Shown: positions 25,008-33,846 of the stretch, piece after piece | Layout: every line of letters starts with the position of its first letter | How positions within the stretch are numbered: the stretch's first letter is position 1 | From: Alteromonadaceae bacterium | Lineage (GTDB): Bacteria > Pseudomonadota > Gammaproteobacteria > Enterobacterales > Alteromonadaceae | Reading direction: 5' to 3' | NCBI GenBank assembly: GCA_013373625.1 | Contig: JABXHM010000115.1 | Span: forward strand, 1-43,019 | DNA: 43,019 nucleotides | The notes under the pieces: model-generated | Seen by the model: only the letters and a program-made list of their open reading frames with translations | Databases searched by the model: none | What the model was told of the DNA's origin: nothing | Translations under genes and position numbers: made by a program

Positions 25008-25264
25008 ATATTTTCCGGTTTAAAAATTAAGACGGCGATTATAGCGATTTCTGCTGAGAGTGCATCTCCGATCAGTATCGGCTGTGTGTTTTACGCGATG
25101 CAGTAAAGATCTACACCTATTAATATCTCGTGCTATGCTTAATCTATTATAACCTTAGTTTTTATGCCTGTTCATTTGGTCATTTTGTCATCGCGTGCCT
25201 TTAATTGTCGTGCGCGAGACTAATGTGCAGATCAATAGCATTGGTAATTAGAGCCGTCTAAACG

Positions 25265-26416
25265 ATGCAAACATTTATTCCAGAAGACTTAGAGCCAGAA
25301 ATACTCAACGATTTAATCGAGGAAATTAACGAGCTGTATGAAGCCAGCGAGCAAACGTTAATTGAACTTGAGCTTAAACCGGAAGACAATGAATTGCAGC
25401 GCGCGCTGTTTCGTTCCGTGCATACCATCAAAGGTGATTTAGGACTGGTTAATTTCACCCCTATTATACCTTTGTTACAGCACGTAGAAGACTTACTGGA
25501 TTATTTACGCAAGGGGCAGGTGAGCTATACCAGTATCATGAGTGATTTGGTATTGCTGACGATGGACCGGGTAAAACAATTTGTAGAGAGCGTGATTGCC
25601 CGCGGCCAGGCTGAATACGATGATGTGCTTTACCAGCAATTGATTTTGGCCATTACACGCATAACTCCCGAAAACCAATCTGATCACGACAGATTGCTGG
25701 GTGAAGCAGTATTGCTGCTAAATCCGGATCTCGACCAAACACTGACAAACACTGAACAAGGCACAGTTAAACTTGACTCAGCAGCGGTTGTGGCTGCGCC
25801 AAAACTGTCGAAAACTGGTGTACCAAAAGATCTCAGTACAGAGAAACGTGACGATATATTGTTTTTTCGCGAGTTGATGCAAACTATTGAGCAGCGTTCA
25901 GAACAATGGGTTGGTAAGGGCGATCGTATAGCCAAGTTAGCGCTTTACGTGAATGATATAGCGGGTAACCCCATAGAGGAAGATCAGCTTGCCGTAGCCT
26001 GTTATGTGCATGATTTTGGTATGGCGTTTATGCCATCAAAATTAATACGTAAAGATACTCCTTACACTGATAATGAATTCAATTTAATGCGATCGCATGT
26101 CTATAAAAGTGCGCGCTTACTTGAACATCTCGACCAATGGGATATGGCGCGTAAAATTGTCATGCAACATCACGAACGTGCTGATGGCTCCGGGTATCCG
26201 TTAGGGCTAAAAGATGACGACATTTGTGATGGTGCCTGTTTGTTAGGAATTTTAGATACTTTCGATGCTATCACTCACTCTTCATCCCGTCAGCAACAAC
26301 AAACCTATTCAAAAAAACAAGCTGTGGTAGCGCTGAATCGCCATAATGTGGGTAAATTTAACGGTACTTGGCTTAACTATTTTAATCAGGCAATGGCTAG
26401 AGTGCTGCGGCGGTAA
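25265..26416 (+). CDS. Hpt domain fused to an HD-GYP-like domain
   Basis: 383 residues in two modules. Residues about 1-115 are a CheA-type histidine phosphotransfer domain with the phospho-site His53 in SVHTIKGDLG. Residues about 195-383 resemble HD-GYP domains: HD (249-250, HDFGM rather than HDIGK), RSHVYKSARLL (276-286), QHHERADGSGYPLGL (301-315) and a late DTFDAITHS (331-339). The His that normally begins the HSxRV signature is a Lys (218), and the RPYR motif is missing. The catalytic core for cyclic di-GMP hydrolysis is therefore altered; it may be a weak or inactive enzyme serving as a phospho-relay output. No receiver domain is fused. Confidence 0.8.
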   Translation: MQTFIPEDLEPEILNDLIEEINELYEASEQTLIELELKPEDNELQRALFRSVHTIKGDLGLVNFTPIIPLLQHVEDLLDYLRKGQVSYTSIMSDLVLLTMDRVKQFVESVIARGQAEYDDVLYQQLILAITRITPENQSDHDRLLGEAVLLLNPDLDQTLTNTEQGTVKLDSAAVVAAPKLSKTGVPKDLSTEKRDDILFFRELMQTIEQRSEQWVGKGDRIAKLALYVNDIAGNPIEEDQLAVACYVHDFGMAFMPSKLIRKDTPYTDNEFNLMRSHVYKSARLLEHLDQWDMARKIVMQHHERADGSGYPLGLKDDDICDGACLLGILDTFDAITHSSSRQQQQTYSKKQAVVALNRHNVGKFNGTWLNYFNQAMARVLRR

Positions 26417-26472
26417 CTGCTCAATAAATAAACGCAGGCGGCTGGAGACATCCGAGCCGCCAAGCGAATGAG

Positions 26473-27885
26473 TTAGCTATCAATACCCAGCTCTTTGAGT
26501 TTACGGGTCAGCGTGTTGCGGCCCCAGCCTAAGCGTTTAGCGGCCTCTTGTTTGTGTCCATGAGTGTGATGCAGGGCACGTTCTAACATAATCTTTTCGA
26601 ATGTCATTAATGCATCGTCAAGGATATTGTTCTGGCCGTCTTTGAGTTGCTTGTCTACCCAGGTAGATAATAAGTCTGTCCAATCACCACTTTGCGCGGC
26701 AACTTTCTCGGCGGTACTGTCGGCATGAATTTCCGGGGGTAAATCAGAGGGCAATACTTCCTGGCCGGATGCCATGACCGTCAACCAGCGACAAACGTTT
26801 TCCAACTGGCGCACATTACCGGGCCAGGGAAGTTGCGCCATGACCTTTTCGGCTTCTTTACTGAGCATTTTTGTTTCGACATCGAGTTCTTTGGCCGCAC
26901 GTCGCAAAAAGTGACGGGCCAGCAAATGGATGTCTTCACGACGCTCAGCTAGCGAAGGAATATGGATTCTAATAACGTTCAGGCGATGAAATAAATCTTC
27001 ACGGAATTTCCCTTGAGCTACCCGCTGTTCAAGGTTTTGGTGGGTTGCGGCTATAATTCTTACATCCACCGTCACAGACTGATGGCCGCCAACGCGATAG
27101 AACTGACCATCGGCCAGTACCCGTAGCAAGCGAGTTTGCACATCGAGAGGCATATCGCCAATTTCATCTAAGAACAGGGTGCCGCCATTCGCTTGCTCAA
27201 AGCGACCTTGCCGGGCCGTTTGGGCGCCAGTAAAAGCCCCCTTTTCATGACCAAATAACTCTGATTCAACTAAGTCTGCCGGAATTGCCGCCATATTGAG
27301 TGCTATAAAGGGGTTAGCGGCCCGGGGACTGTGTCGATGCAGTGCTTGTGCGACAAGTTCTTTACCTGTTCCTGACTGGCCGTTGATCAAAACACTGATC
27401 GACGAGCGGGATAACCGGCCAATAGCGCGAAACACTTCCTGCATTGCCGGAGCTTCACCTATAATTTCAGTGGCCGATTCTGCCTGAGGAACCTGAATAG
27501 TGCGAGATTGTTCGCGAGCGTGCACCAGAGCGCGCTCAACCAGTGTAACAGCTTCATCGATATCAAAGGGCTTGGGCAGGTACTCAAAGGCACCGCTTTG
27601 GTACGCATTCACTGCACTATCCAGATCCGAGTGTGCCGTCATAATAATGACCGGGATCATTGGCGCAATTTGATGTACTTCATTGAGCAGTGTCATGCCA
27701 TCCATCTGTGGCATGCGAATATCGGATACCACAACTTCCGGATATTGGCCTGATTCAAGCTGTAACAGCAGATCCTGCGGGTTCTCAAAACTGCAGCATT
27801 CAATATTAGCGACCTGCAGTGCTTTTTGCAGCACCCATCGGATTGAACTGTCGTCGTCAACAATCCATACAGATTCAGTATTCAT
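26473..27885 (-). CDS. glnG: Nitrogen regulator NtrC (sigma-54 activator)
   Basis: 470 residues (E. coli 469). A receiver domain with Asp10/Asp11/Asp12 and the phospho-acceptor Asp55 (VVVSDIRMP) comes first. The AAA+ domain carries Walker A GQSGTGKE, GAFTGA (the sigma-54 contact loop) and the GGTLFLDEIGD Walker B. A Fis-type helix-turn-helix (QEAAKRLGWGRNTLTRKLKEL) ends it. Phosphorylated NtrC hexamers activate sigma-54 promoters under nitrogen limitation, including glnA, where two sites are visible in this window. Its start codon overlaps the ntrB stop by one base (TAATG), so translation is coupled. Confidence 0.98.
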   Translation of the reverse strand: MNTESVWIVDDDSSIRWVLQKALQVANIECCSFENPQDLLLQLESGQYPEVVVSDIRMPQMDGMTLLNEVHQIAPMIPVIIMTAHSDLDSAVNAYQSGAFEYLPKPFDIDEAVTLVERALVHAREQSRTIQVPQAESATEIIGEAPAMQEVFRAIGRLSRSSISVLINGQSGTGKELVAQALHRHSPRAANPFIALNMAAIPADLVESELFGHEKGAFTGAQTARQGRFEQANGGTLFLDEIGDMPLDVQTRLLRVLADGQFYRVGGHQSVTVDVRIIAATHQNLEQRVAQGKFREDLFHRLNVIRIHIPSLAERREDIHLLARHFLRRAAKELDVETKMLSKEAEKVMAQLPWPGNVRQLENVCRWLTVMASGQEVLPSDLPPEIHADSTAEKVAAQSGDWTDLLSTWVDKQLKDGQNNILDDALMTFEKIMLERALHHTHGHKQEAAKRLGWGRNTLTRKLKELGIDS

Positions 27886-28964
27886 TATTGAGACTCCTTG
27901 TGGTTGATAGGTAAGGATAGGATAAATTCTGTGTGTCCGGGGCGACTATCAACTTCGATTTTTCCTTCATGATGATTGACTAATGTTTGCGCGATGGATA
28001 ACCCTAGTCCTGAGCCAGAATCTTTACTGGTGACTAAAGGATAGAAGAGGGTGTCTCTTATTTCCGCTGGAATACCCGGCCCGTTATCAATAATCTTGAT
28101 TTGGGCGGCTAAAGAATGGCGATGACCATGAATGGTTAATTGCCGTTCTATACGGGTGACCATACGAATTTCAGGATTAGGGGTTTTTGAGTCGCGCAGC
28201 GCCTGCACGGCATTACGCACAATGTTAAGCACCGCTTGTTGAAGCATATCCGGATCGACCCTGACATCCGGAATGCTCGGGTCGTAGTCGCGGGTAATAG
28301 CAATAGCCTGCGACGTATCGGCTTTCATAAGGCTTCGGACCTTTTCCATTGGTCGGTGCAAATTACACCACTCCAGGCGTGGCAATGAATTGGGTCCAAG
28401 GAGCCGATCCACCAAATTGCGCAGCCGGTCTGACTGTTCAATAATTAATTGGGTAAATTCTTTTTGTTCTGATGAGCCCAGCGCCTTTTCGAGTAATTGT
28501 GCGGCACCACGAATGCCGCCTAACGGGTTCTTAATTTCATGAGCCAGACCACGAATGAGTTCTCGAGCGGCGTAGTGTTGGGCGTGTTGTTGATTTTCTC
28601 TGGAAATGCGTTTTTGCTGATCAATTGTTTTTACTTCAAACAGTAACCGGGGGCCTTCATTAGTGCTGAGATTCGTCACGGTTAAGTCAGCTAATACGAT
28701 TCGATTATCGCGGAAATACAGCTTAACTTCATTTTCGGTGAAATCTTCACCGCGCCGAAAGGCAGCTCTGAGGCGAGCTTTGTTGATCGTGTTGGGTACG
28801 AAAAAGTCGGCCAGGGGCTGACCATATAGTTGCTTTGTGCCAGTAGCGAACAAAGCTTGTCCGGCATGATTGGCATAATCAATTCGCAACGAGCTATCGA
28901 TTACCACCAGCACTGTGTTTAAATTATCGAGCAAATTATTGGTTTCAAACGACGTGGCTTGCAT
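27885..28964 (-). CDS. glnL: Nitrogen sensor kinase NtrB
   Basis: 359 residues from the ATG at 28964, which follows GGAGA with an 8-base spacing and gives the expected length (E. coli 349). A frame open to 29039 adds 25 unusual residues and is not preferred. A PAS domain (about 10-115, DNLNTVLVVIDSSLRIDYAN) precedes the histidine kinase core with His142 in LAHEIKNPLGG. The N box (VRNAVQALRD) and G boxes DNGPGIP and GSGLGLSIAQ come near the end. No membrane helices are present, so it is cytoplasmic. It is controlled by PII (GlnB) in known systems and phosphorylates NtrC. Confidence 0.96.
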   Translation of the reverse strand: MQATSFETNNLLDNLNTVLVVIDSSLRIDYANHAGQALFATGTKQLYGQPLADFFVPNTINKARLRAAFRRGEDFTENEVKLYFRDNRIVLADLTVTNLSTNEGPRLLFEVKTIDQQKRISRENQQHAQHYAARELIRGLAHEIKNPLGGIRGAAQLLEKALGSSEQKEFTQLIIEQSDRLRNLVDRLLGPNSLPRLEWCNLHRPMEKVRSLMKADTSQAIAITRDYDPSIPDVRVDPDMLQQAVLNIVRNAVQALRDSKTPNPEIRMVTRIERQLTIHGHRHSLAAQIKIIDNGPGIPAEIRDTLFYPLVTSKDSGSGLGLSIAQTLVNHHEGKIEVDSRPGHTEFILSLPINHKESQ

Positions 28965-29105
28965 GCCAACATTCTCCAATTGCACCAAGCTGGTGCCTTG
29001 ATGTTTCTGTAAGTAAATAACTGCGCTATGACCCCGCACTCAAAGAGTGGTTTGATCCCTGATGGTGCGTGGGGTGCGGTAACTTGCTCCCGGTTAACGC
29101 ATCAG

Positions 29106-29612
29106 TCATGGATTAATGAGCCGTGAAGCCTGGTGCAGATAAAACGTTCTTGGCGGGGTTGATGCAAGAGTCTTGCCCTTATTATCTGCATACTCAATAT
29201 AAAAAGTGTGGGCGCCGCGGTTAATGCCTTCGAGGTGAAATACCCCGGTGAGCTGCTCTTTAATGAGCTCACCATCCAGGTATAACGCAAAACGGCCCTT
29301 AGCTTTCGCATGGGAAACCTTTACAGCAATCTGCATGTTGCCAGCGTTATTGCGGAGGGTAGCTTCTTCTGCCGGACTCAGTATTTCGAGTTGCGGTGTT
29401 GGTTGGGCTGGTGGTGTGCGTGGTATTGCCGCGGAGGTAGATTTAGGTGTCGCCATGGCAACATTATTGATTGGGCCAAGTTGCACTGGTTCTGCACCTG
29501 GAAGCGGTTGATCGGTATAGGTCACCGAGCCATCCTGATTGACAACTTTATACACCTGCTGAGCGAGAGCTGGTGTGATGCATAAACTGAATAATAAAAT
29601 TAATCGCTTCAT
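29106..29612 (-). CDS. DUF4124 domain periplasmic protein
   Basis: 168 residues from MKRLILLF at 29612. ATG codons at 29618 and 29657 are also possible, but the signal peptide (MKRLILLFSLCITPALA, cut before QQVYK) starts most naturally here. The DUF4124 signature follows the cleavage site: VYKVVNQDGSVTYTDQPLPG. A proline-rich linker leads to a beta domain (about 75-160) containing GRFALYLDGELIKEQLTGVF and HTFYIEYADNKG, like an Ig-type fold. The family function is unknown. It lies between glnA and ntrB, and the glnA terminator is just upstream, so it may have its own promoter. Confidence 0.85.
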   Translation of the reverse strand: MKRLILLFSLCITPALAQQVYKVVNQDGSVTYTDQPLPGAEPVQLGPINNVAMATPKSTSAAIPRTPPAQPTPQLEILSPAEEATLRNNAGNMQIAVKVSHAKAKGRFALYLDGELIKEQLTGVFHLEGINRGAHTFYIEYADNKGKTLASTPPRTFYLHQASRLINP

Positions 29613-29640
29613 AGTCATTTGATTGTAGTGAAATGTACGC

Positions 29641-29668
29641 AAAAAAAAAGCCCGCAAATGCGGGCTTT
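29641..29668 (-). terminator. Terminator of glnA
   Basis: AAAGCCCGC (29647-29655) and GCGGGCTTT (29660-29668) with an AAAT loop, followed on the minus strand by a run of T residues (the A-run at 29641-29649). A strong Rho-independent terminator 25 bases after the glnA stop. Some readthrough into DUF4124 and ntrBC is possible. Confidence 0.9.
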
Positions 29669-29692
29669 AGGTATTTCACTTAATACAATGTT

Positions 29693-31102
29693 TTATACAC
29701 TGTAGTACAAGTCAAACTCAACCGGGTGAGTTGTCATGTTGATCTTAGTGACTTCTTCCATCTTCAGTTCGATGTAGGCATCGATCATGTCATCTGACAT
29801 TACACCGCCGGCAGTAAGGAATTCACGGTCGTTGTCCAGTGCTTCCAGTGCCATTTCCAGTGAGCTTGCCACAGTAGGAATAGCCAGTGCTTCTTCAGCT
29901 GGTAAGTCGTATAAGTCTTTATCCGCTGCATCGCCAGGGTGGATCTTGTTTTTAATTCCGTCAAGACCAGCCATCAACATAGCAGTAAACGCCAGATAAG
30001 GGTTAGCTGTTGGGTCAGGGAAGCGAACTTCGATACGACGAGCTTTATCGCTGGTTACGTATGGAATACGAATTGACGCAGAACGGTTACGCGCAGAGTA
30101 TGCCAGCATAACCGGTGCTTCAAAGCCAGGAACCAAACGCTTATATGAGTTAGTCGATGCATTGGCAAAAGCGTTGATTGCACGTGCGTGCTTGATGATA
30201 CCGCCAATATAGAACAAGGCTTCTTCAGACAGACCTGCGTATTTGTCACCAGCAAAGATGTTCTTGCCGTCTTTACCGATAGATTGGTGACAGTGCATAC
30301 CTGAACCGTTATCGCCAACCAGAGGCTTAGGCATAAAGGTAGCCGTTTGACCGTAAGCGTGAGCTACGTTGTGAACAACATATTTGTAAATCTGAATTTC
30401 GTCAGCTTTTTCAACCATGGTGTTAAACTGGCAGGCAATTTCGTTCTGGCCTGCAGTAGCAACTTCGTGGTGATGCGCTTCAACCACAAGGCCCATCTCT
30501 TCCATTACCAGACACATTGCTGCACGGATATCGTGAGCTGAATCTACCGGAGGAACCGGGAAGTAACCGCCTTTAACACCTGGACGGTGACCCATGTTGC
30601 CACCTTCATAGTCGGCACCTGAGTTCCATTTCGCTTCTGCGGCGTCAATTTTGTACATTGAGCCAGACATGTCAGTATGGAATTTAATGTCGTCGAACAA
30701 GAAGAACTCTGGCTCCGGACCAAACAATACGGTATCACCGATACCTGTTGATTTCAGATACTCTTCGGCGCGACGTGCGATAGAGCGAGGGTCACGGTCG
30801 TAACCTTCCATAGTGGTAGGCTCAACGATGTCACAGCGAATATTTACCTGCGTTTCTTCGGCAAATGGATCAACAACTGCTGAAGCTGCGTCGGGCATAA
30901 GGATCATGTCTGATTCGTTTATTCCTTTCCAACCGGCGATCGATGAACCATCGAACATTTTACCTTCTTCAAAGAAATCATCATCTACGCAAGAAGCAGG
31001 AATTGAAACGTGCTGCTCCTTTCCTTTCGTATCAGTAAAGCGAAGATCAACAAATTTGGCTTCGCTTGATTTAATTAATTCTAATGCCTTCTCAATTGAC
31101 AT
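29693..31102 (-). CDS. glnA: Glutamine synthetase, type I
   Basis: 469 residues, the same length as E. coli GlnA. Landmarks include the beta-grasp N-terminus with MFDGSSIAGWKGINESDM, the FGPEPEFFLFD metal and glutamate region, NGSGMHCHQS, the ATP segment KRLVPGFEAPV, RNRSASIRIP, and the adenylylation Tyr398 in DLYDLPAEE. It joins glutamate and ammonia using ATP, as a dodecamer in the cytoplasm. The Tyr398 loop marks the GSI-beta type regulated by GlnE. A GGAGG ribosome binding site precedes the ATG. A sigma-54 promoter and two NtrC sites lie upstream, so transcription should rise when nitrogen is scarce. Confidence 0.99.
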   Translation of the reverse strand: MSIEKALELIKSSEAKFVDLRFTDTKGKEQHVSIPASCVDDDFFEEGKMFDGSSIAGWKGINESDMILMPDAASAVVDPFAEETQVNIRCDIVEPTTMEGYDRDPRSIARRAEEYLKSTGIGDTVLFGPEPEFFLFDDIKFHTDMSGSMYKIDAAEAKWNSGADYEGGNMGHRPGVKGGYFPVPPVDSAHDIRAAMCLVMEEMGLVVEAHHHEVATAGQNEIACQFNTMVEKADEIQIYKYVVHNVAHAYGQTATFMPKPLVGDNGSGMHCHQSIGKDGKNIFAGDKYAGLSEEALFYIGGIIKHARAINAFANASTNSYKRLVPGFEAPVMLAYSARNRSASIRIPYVTSDKARRIEVRFPDPTANPYLAFTAMLMAGLDGIKNKIHPGDAADKDLYDLPAEEALAIPTVASSLEMALEALDNDREFLTAGGVMSDDMIDAYIELKMEEVTKINMTTHPVEFDLYYSV

Positions 31103-31166
31103 CGTGTCCTCCAGGTTGTTTCGTAAAATTGAGGATCGGCGTTCGATCCATCAGGTTAAAAATCTA

Positions 31167-31182
31167 AGCGATATTCATGCCA
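31167..31182 (-). promoter_or_regulatory. Sigma-54 promoter of glnA
   Basis: On the minus strand TGGCATGAATATCGCT matches the -24/-12 consensus TGGCACGNNNNTTGCW at all but two defined positions. GG and GC are separated by exactly ten bases. Transcription would start about 53 bases before the glnA ATG. Its position downstream of two NtrC sites is typical. Confidence 0.85.
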
Positions 31183-31244
31183 GCTACTTGTGGTGGCTGA
31201 ACAGCACAGTATTCCGAGTTGTCGTTATTATTATCAGTCAGGAG

Positions 31245-31261
31245 TGCACTATTATGGTGAT
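31245..31261. promoter_or_regulatory. NtrC enhancer site 1
   Basis: TGCACTATTATGGTGAT is close to the NtrC palindrome TGCACYANNNTGGTGCA. It is about 80 bp upstream of the sigma-54 promoter. Confidence 0.75.
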
Positions 31262-31265
31262 TTTA

Positions 31266-31282
31266 TGCTTTTTTATGGTGCA
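31266..31282. promoter_or_regulatory. NtrC enhancer site 2
   Basis: TGCTTTTTTATGGTGCA is a second NtrC-like palindrome. Its centre is 21 bp from that of site 1, two helical turns, which places both dimers on the same face of the DNA for cooperative binding. Confidence 0.75.
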
Positions 31283-31402
31283 ATATCGTGATTTGGGCGC
31301 CCTGTTTCGCCTTCTGGTATTCTTTCACCCTAACGAGCGCTAAGCAACCGATTAATTTTTATATAAACCTTAAAAAAACGCGCAAAGTAAAGAGAATTTC
31401 TG

Positions 31403-31408
31403 TACAAT
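31403..31408 (+). promoter_or_regulatory. Probable -10 box of typA
   Basis: TACAAT followed by a GC-rich discriminator (CCGCGC) about 100 bases before the typA start. No good -35 element is visible. The leader contains a TTAGC/GCTAA hairpin. Confidence 0.4.
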
Positions 31409-31506
31409 CCGCGCTCATTTCCTTTTATACGTACGAGAAAATTGCAGGGCCTGCCTGCTTTAGCTCACTGGCTAAGGCTGTAAAGCGCTCTGCGGGTTGA
31501 CAATCA

Positions 31507-33333
31507 ATGAATGTAACTGACATTAGTAAGCTAAGAAATATCGCGATCATCGCGCACGTTGACCATGGTAAAACTACCCTGGTAGATAAACTGCTACAGC
31601 AGTCTGGTACGCTTGAGACCAGAGGCGAAGCGCAAGAGCGCGTGATGGACTCAAACGATATTGAGAAAGAACGTGGTATCACCATTTTAGCAAAAAATAC
31701 TGCTATTAACTGGAATGACTACCGTATCAACATTGTGGACACGCCCGGACACGCCGACTTCGGTGGTGAAGTAGAGCGAGTCATGTCAATGGCTGATTCT
31801 GTACTGCTGCTTGTTGATGCGCAGGAAGGTCCGATGCCACAAACTCGCTTTGTAACGCAAAAAGCATTTGCTCAAGGCCTGAAACCCATTGTGGTTATCA
31901 ACAAAATCGACAAGCCGGGTGCGCGTCCTGATTGGGTCATGGATCAGGTGTTTGACCTGTTTGATAACCTTGGCGCGACAGACGACCAACTGGACTTCCA
32001 GGTGGTTTACGCTTCAGCGTTAAATGGTTGGGCATCGTTGGATGCCGATCAGCCGGCAGAAGACATGGACGCATTATTCAAAACCATCGTCGAACAGGTA
32101 TCTCCACCTGACGCAGACATCGACGGCGGCTTCCAAATGCAAATTTCCCAGCTTGATTACAACTCCTATGTTGGTGTCATCGGTGTTGGCCGAATTAAAC
32201 GTGGTAGCGTTAAAACGAATCAACAAGTCACTATTGTTACTGCTGACGGTAAAACGCGCAACGGTAAGGTTGGCCTGGTGTACGGTTATCTCGGCTTGCA
32301 ACGTCATGAAGTCGAAAAAGCCAATGCCGGCGATATTATCGCCATTTCTGGTCTTGGCGAGTTAAAAATCTCTGACACCATCTGTGATGTAAATAATGTG
32401 GAAGCATTGCCACCGTTGAGTGTTGATGAGCCGACCGTGACCATGACATTCCAGGTGAACACCTCACCGTTTGCCGGTAAAGAAGGTAAGTATGTTACGT
32501 CACGTAATATCCTCGAACGTTTACAGGATGAGTTGGTACATAACGTTGCCTTGCGCGTTGAAGAAACCGCCGATCCGGATAAATTCCGCGTATCAGGTCG
32601 TGGTGAACTGCATTTAGGTATTCTGATCGAAAACATGCGTCGTGAAGGTTACGAACTGGCGGTATCTCGTCCGGAAGTAATTTTGAAAGAAGAAAACGGC
32701 GAAACGTTTGAACCGTTTGAAACGCTGACAGTTGACTGTGAAGAGCAACATCAGGGTTCGATTATGGAACAGTTAGGTCTGCGTAAAGCCGAAATGACTG
32801 ACATGTCACCTGATGGCAAAGGCCGCGTGCGTATCGATTTCATTATCCCTAGTCGTGGTTTAATTGGATTCCAGACTGAATTCATGACAATGACATCGGG
32901 TTCTGGTTTACTCTACCACTCATACGATCACTACGGTCCGTACAAAGGCGGCATTATTGGTAAGCGCAAAAACGGCGTATTGATTGCCAATGCCAACGGT
33001 AAAGCATTAACCAATGCCCTGTTTAACCTTCAGGAACGTGGCCGTTTATTTATCGGTCATGGTGTTGAAGTCTATGAAGGTATGGTTATTGGTATTCACA
33101 GTCGTGATAACGACCTTACTGTAAATGCTTTAAAAGGTAAGCAGTTAACCAACGTTCGTGCATCGGGTACCGATGAAGCACAAACTTTGGTGCCGCCAAT
33201 CAAAATGTCACTCGAGCAGGCCCTGGAATTTATCGATGATGACGAATTGGTTGAAGTGACCCCGGTAAGTATTCGTATTCGTAAGAAGTTACTGACTGAA
33301 AACGACCGTAAGCGGGCGTCTCGCAGCAAGTAA
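31507..33333 (+). CDS. typA: Ribosome-associated GTPase TypA/BipA
   Basis: 608 residues (E. coli 607). The translational GTPase G motifs are AHVDHGKTT, RGITI (switch 1), DTPGHADFGGEV (G3), NKIDKPGARPD (G4) and the SALNG G5 region. EF-G-like domains III and V and the BipA-specific C-terminal domain follow (FIIPSRGLIGFQTEF, GHGVEVYEGMVIGIHSRDND, LTNVRASGTDEA). It binds 70S ribosomes and acts in ribosome assembly and stress or low-temperature growth. The divergent glnA-typA pair is conserved in enterics too. It is followed by a perfect terminator. Confidence 0.98.
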   Translation: MNVTDISKLRNIAIIAHVDHGKTTLVDKLLQQSGTLETRGEAQERVMDSNDIEKERGITILAKNTAINWNDYRINIVDTPGHADFGGEVERVMSMADSVLLLVDAQEGPMPQTRFVTQKAFAQGLKPIVVINKIDKPGARPDWVMDQVFDLFDNLGATDDQLDFQVVYASALNGWASLDADQPAEDMDALFKTIVEQVSPPDADIDGGFQMQISQLDYNSYVGVIGVGRIKRGSVKTNQQVTIVTADGKTRNGKVGLVYGYLGLQRHEVEKANAGDIIAISGLGELKISDTICDVNNVEALPPLSVDEPTVTMTFQVNTSPFAGKEGKYVTSRNILERLQDELVHNVALRVEETADPDKFRVSGRGELHLGILIENMRREGYELAVSRPEVILKEENGETFEPFETLTVDCEEQHQGSIMEQLGLRKAEMTDMSPDGKGRVRIDFIIPSRGLIGFQTEFMTMTSGSGLLYHSYDHYGPYKGGIIGKRKNGVLIANANGKALTNALFNLQERGRLFIGHGVEVYEGMVIGIHSRDNDLTVNALKGKQLTNVRASGTDEAQTLVPPIKMSLEQALEFIDDDELVEVTPVSIRIRKKLLTENDRKRASRSK

Positions 33334-33352
33334 GTTCGTTGAACTGCGTTAC

Positions 33353-33388
33353 AAAAAAGGCCGGTTGTTAACACAACCGGCCTTTTTT
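33353..33388 (+). terminator. Terminator of typA
   Basis: AAAAAAGGCCGGTTGT (33353-33368), loop TAAC, and its exact complement ending in six T residues (33373-33388). A 16-bp perfect inverted repeat that can terminate from either side. Confidence 0.95.
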
Positions 33389-33427
33389 CTATTAATATTA
33401 CCTGGGTTTATTTACTTTCGAACGGTC

Positions 33428-33808
33428 ATGCCACTACTTAATATTGCTGTCATAGACGATGATGAAATCACCTTAGAGCTCATCGTGAATATTCTGGAGT
33501 CTGATCTCCAGTGCAGCGTTGTAAGTTTTTCCAACAGCGCATTAGCGCGACAATTTTTACTTCGGCAAACAACGGGTTCACTCGACTTGGTGATCAGTGA
33601 TATGGTGATGCCCGAGTACGACGGTTTATCTCTGCTAAGGGATTGTCGCAATAGCGGACACATGTTCCCGTTTGTGTTTATGACCGCGTATGAATCGAGA
33701 CAAACAAAGTTGCTCGCGAAACAGCTTGGTGCGGTGGCTTACCTGGTCAAGCCGATTATTCGTAAGAAGCTGATTAGTTTAATCAAGCAACAAGTCCTCA
33801 CTGTTTAA
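33428..33808 (+). CDS. Stand-alone response-regulator receiver protein
   Basis: 126 residues from the ATG at 33428. An upstream ATG at 33365 would begin inside the typA terminator and is rejected. It is a single CheY-like receiver domain: the acidic pocket Asp10-Asp12 (AVIDDDE), phospho-acceptor Asp58 (LVISDMVMP), Thr86 (FVFMTAYES) and Lys108 (YLVKP). There is no output domain, so it probably acts by protein contact. No kinase or chemotaxis gene is adjacent; an Hpt protein is encoded about 7 kb away (25265-26416), but a link between them is speculation. Confidence 0.88.
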   Translation: MPLLNIAVIDDDEITLELIVNILESDLQCSVVSFSNSALARQFLLRQTTGSLDLVISDMVMPEYDGLSLLRDCRNSGHMFPFVFMTAYESRQTKLLAKQLGAVAYLVKPIIRKKLISLIKQQVLTV

Positions 33809-33846
33809 TCAGCGGGAAATCCGCGTTACTTAGAAAGGCAGTTATT

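Noticed and set aside
28965..29039. N-terminal extension of ntrB by 25 residues
   Set aside because: The ATG at 28964 has a well-placed GGAGA ribosome binding site and gives the usual NtrB length.
30813..31343. 176-residue plus-strand reading frame opposite the glnA start and promoter
   Set aside because: It overlaps the glnA coding start, the sigma-54 promoter and the NtrC sites, and its composition is that of an antisense shadow.
31496..31502. TTGACA next to the typA start codon, resembling a -35 box
   Set aside because: It is only a few bases from the ATG and would place transcription inside the gene; it is probably chance.
33365..33427. Upstream start for the receiver protein
   Set aside because: It would begin within the typA terminator hairpin; the ATG at 33428 begins exactly at the conserved receiver start.
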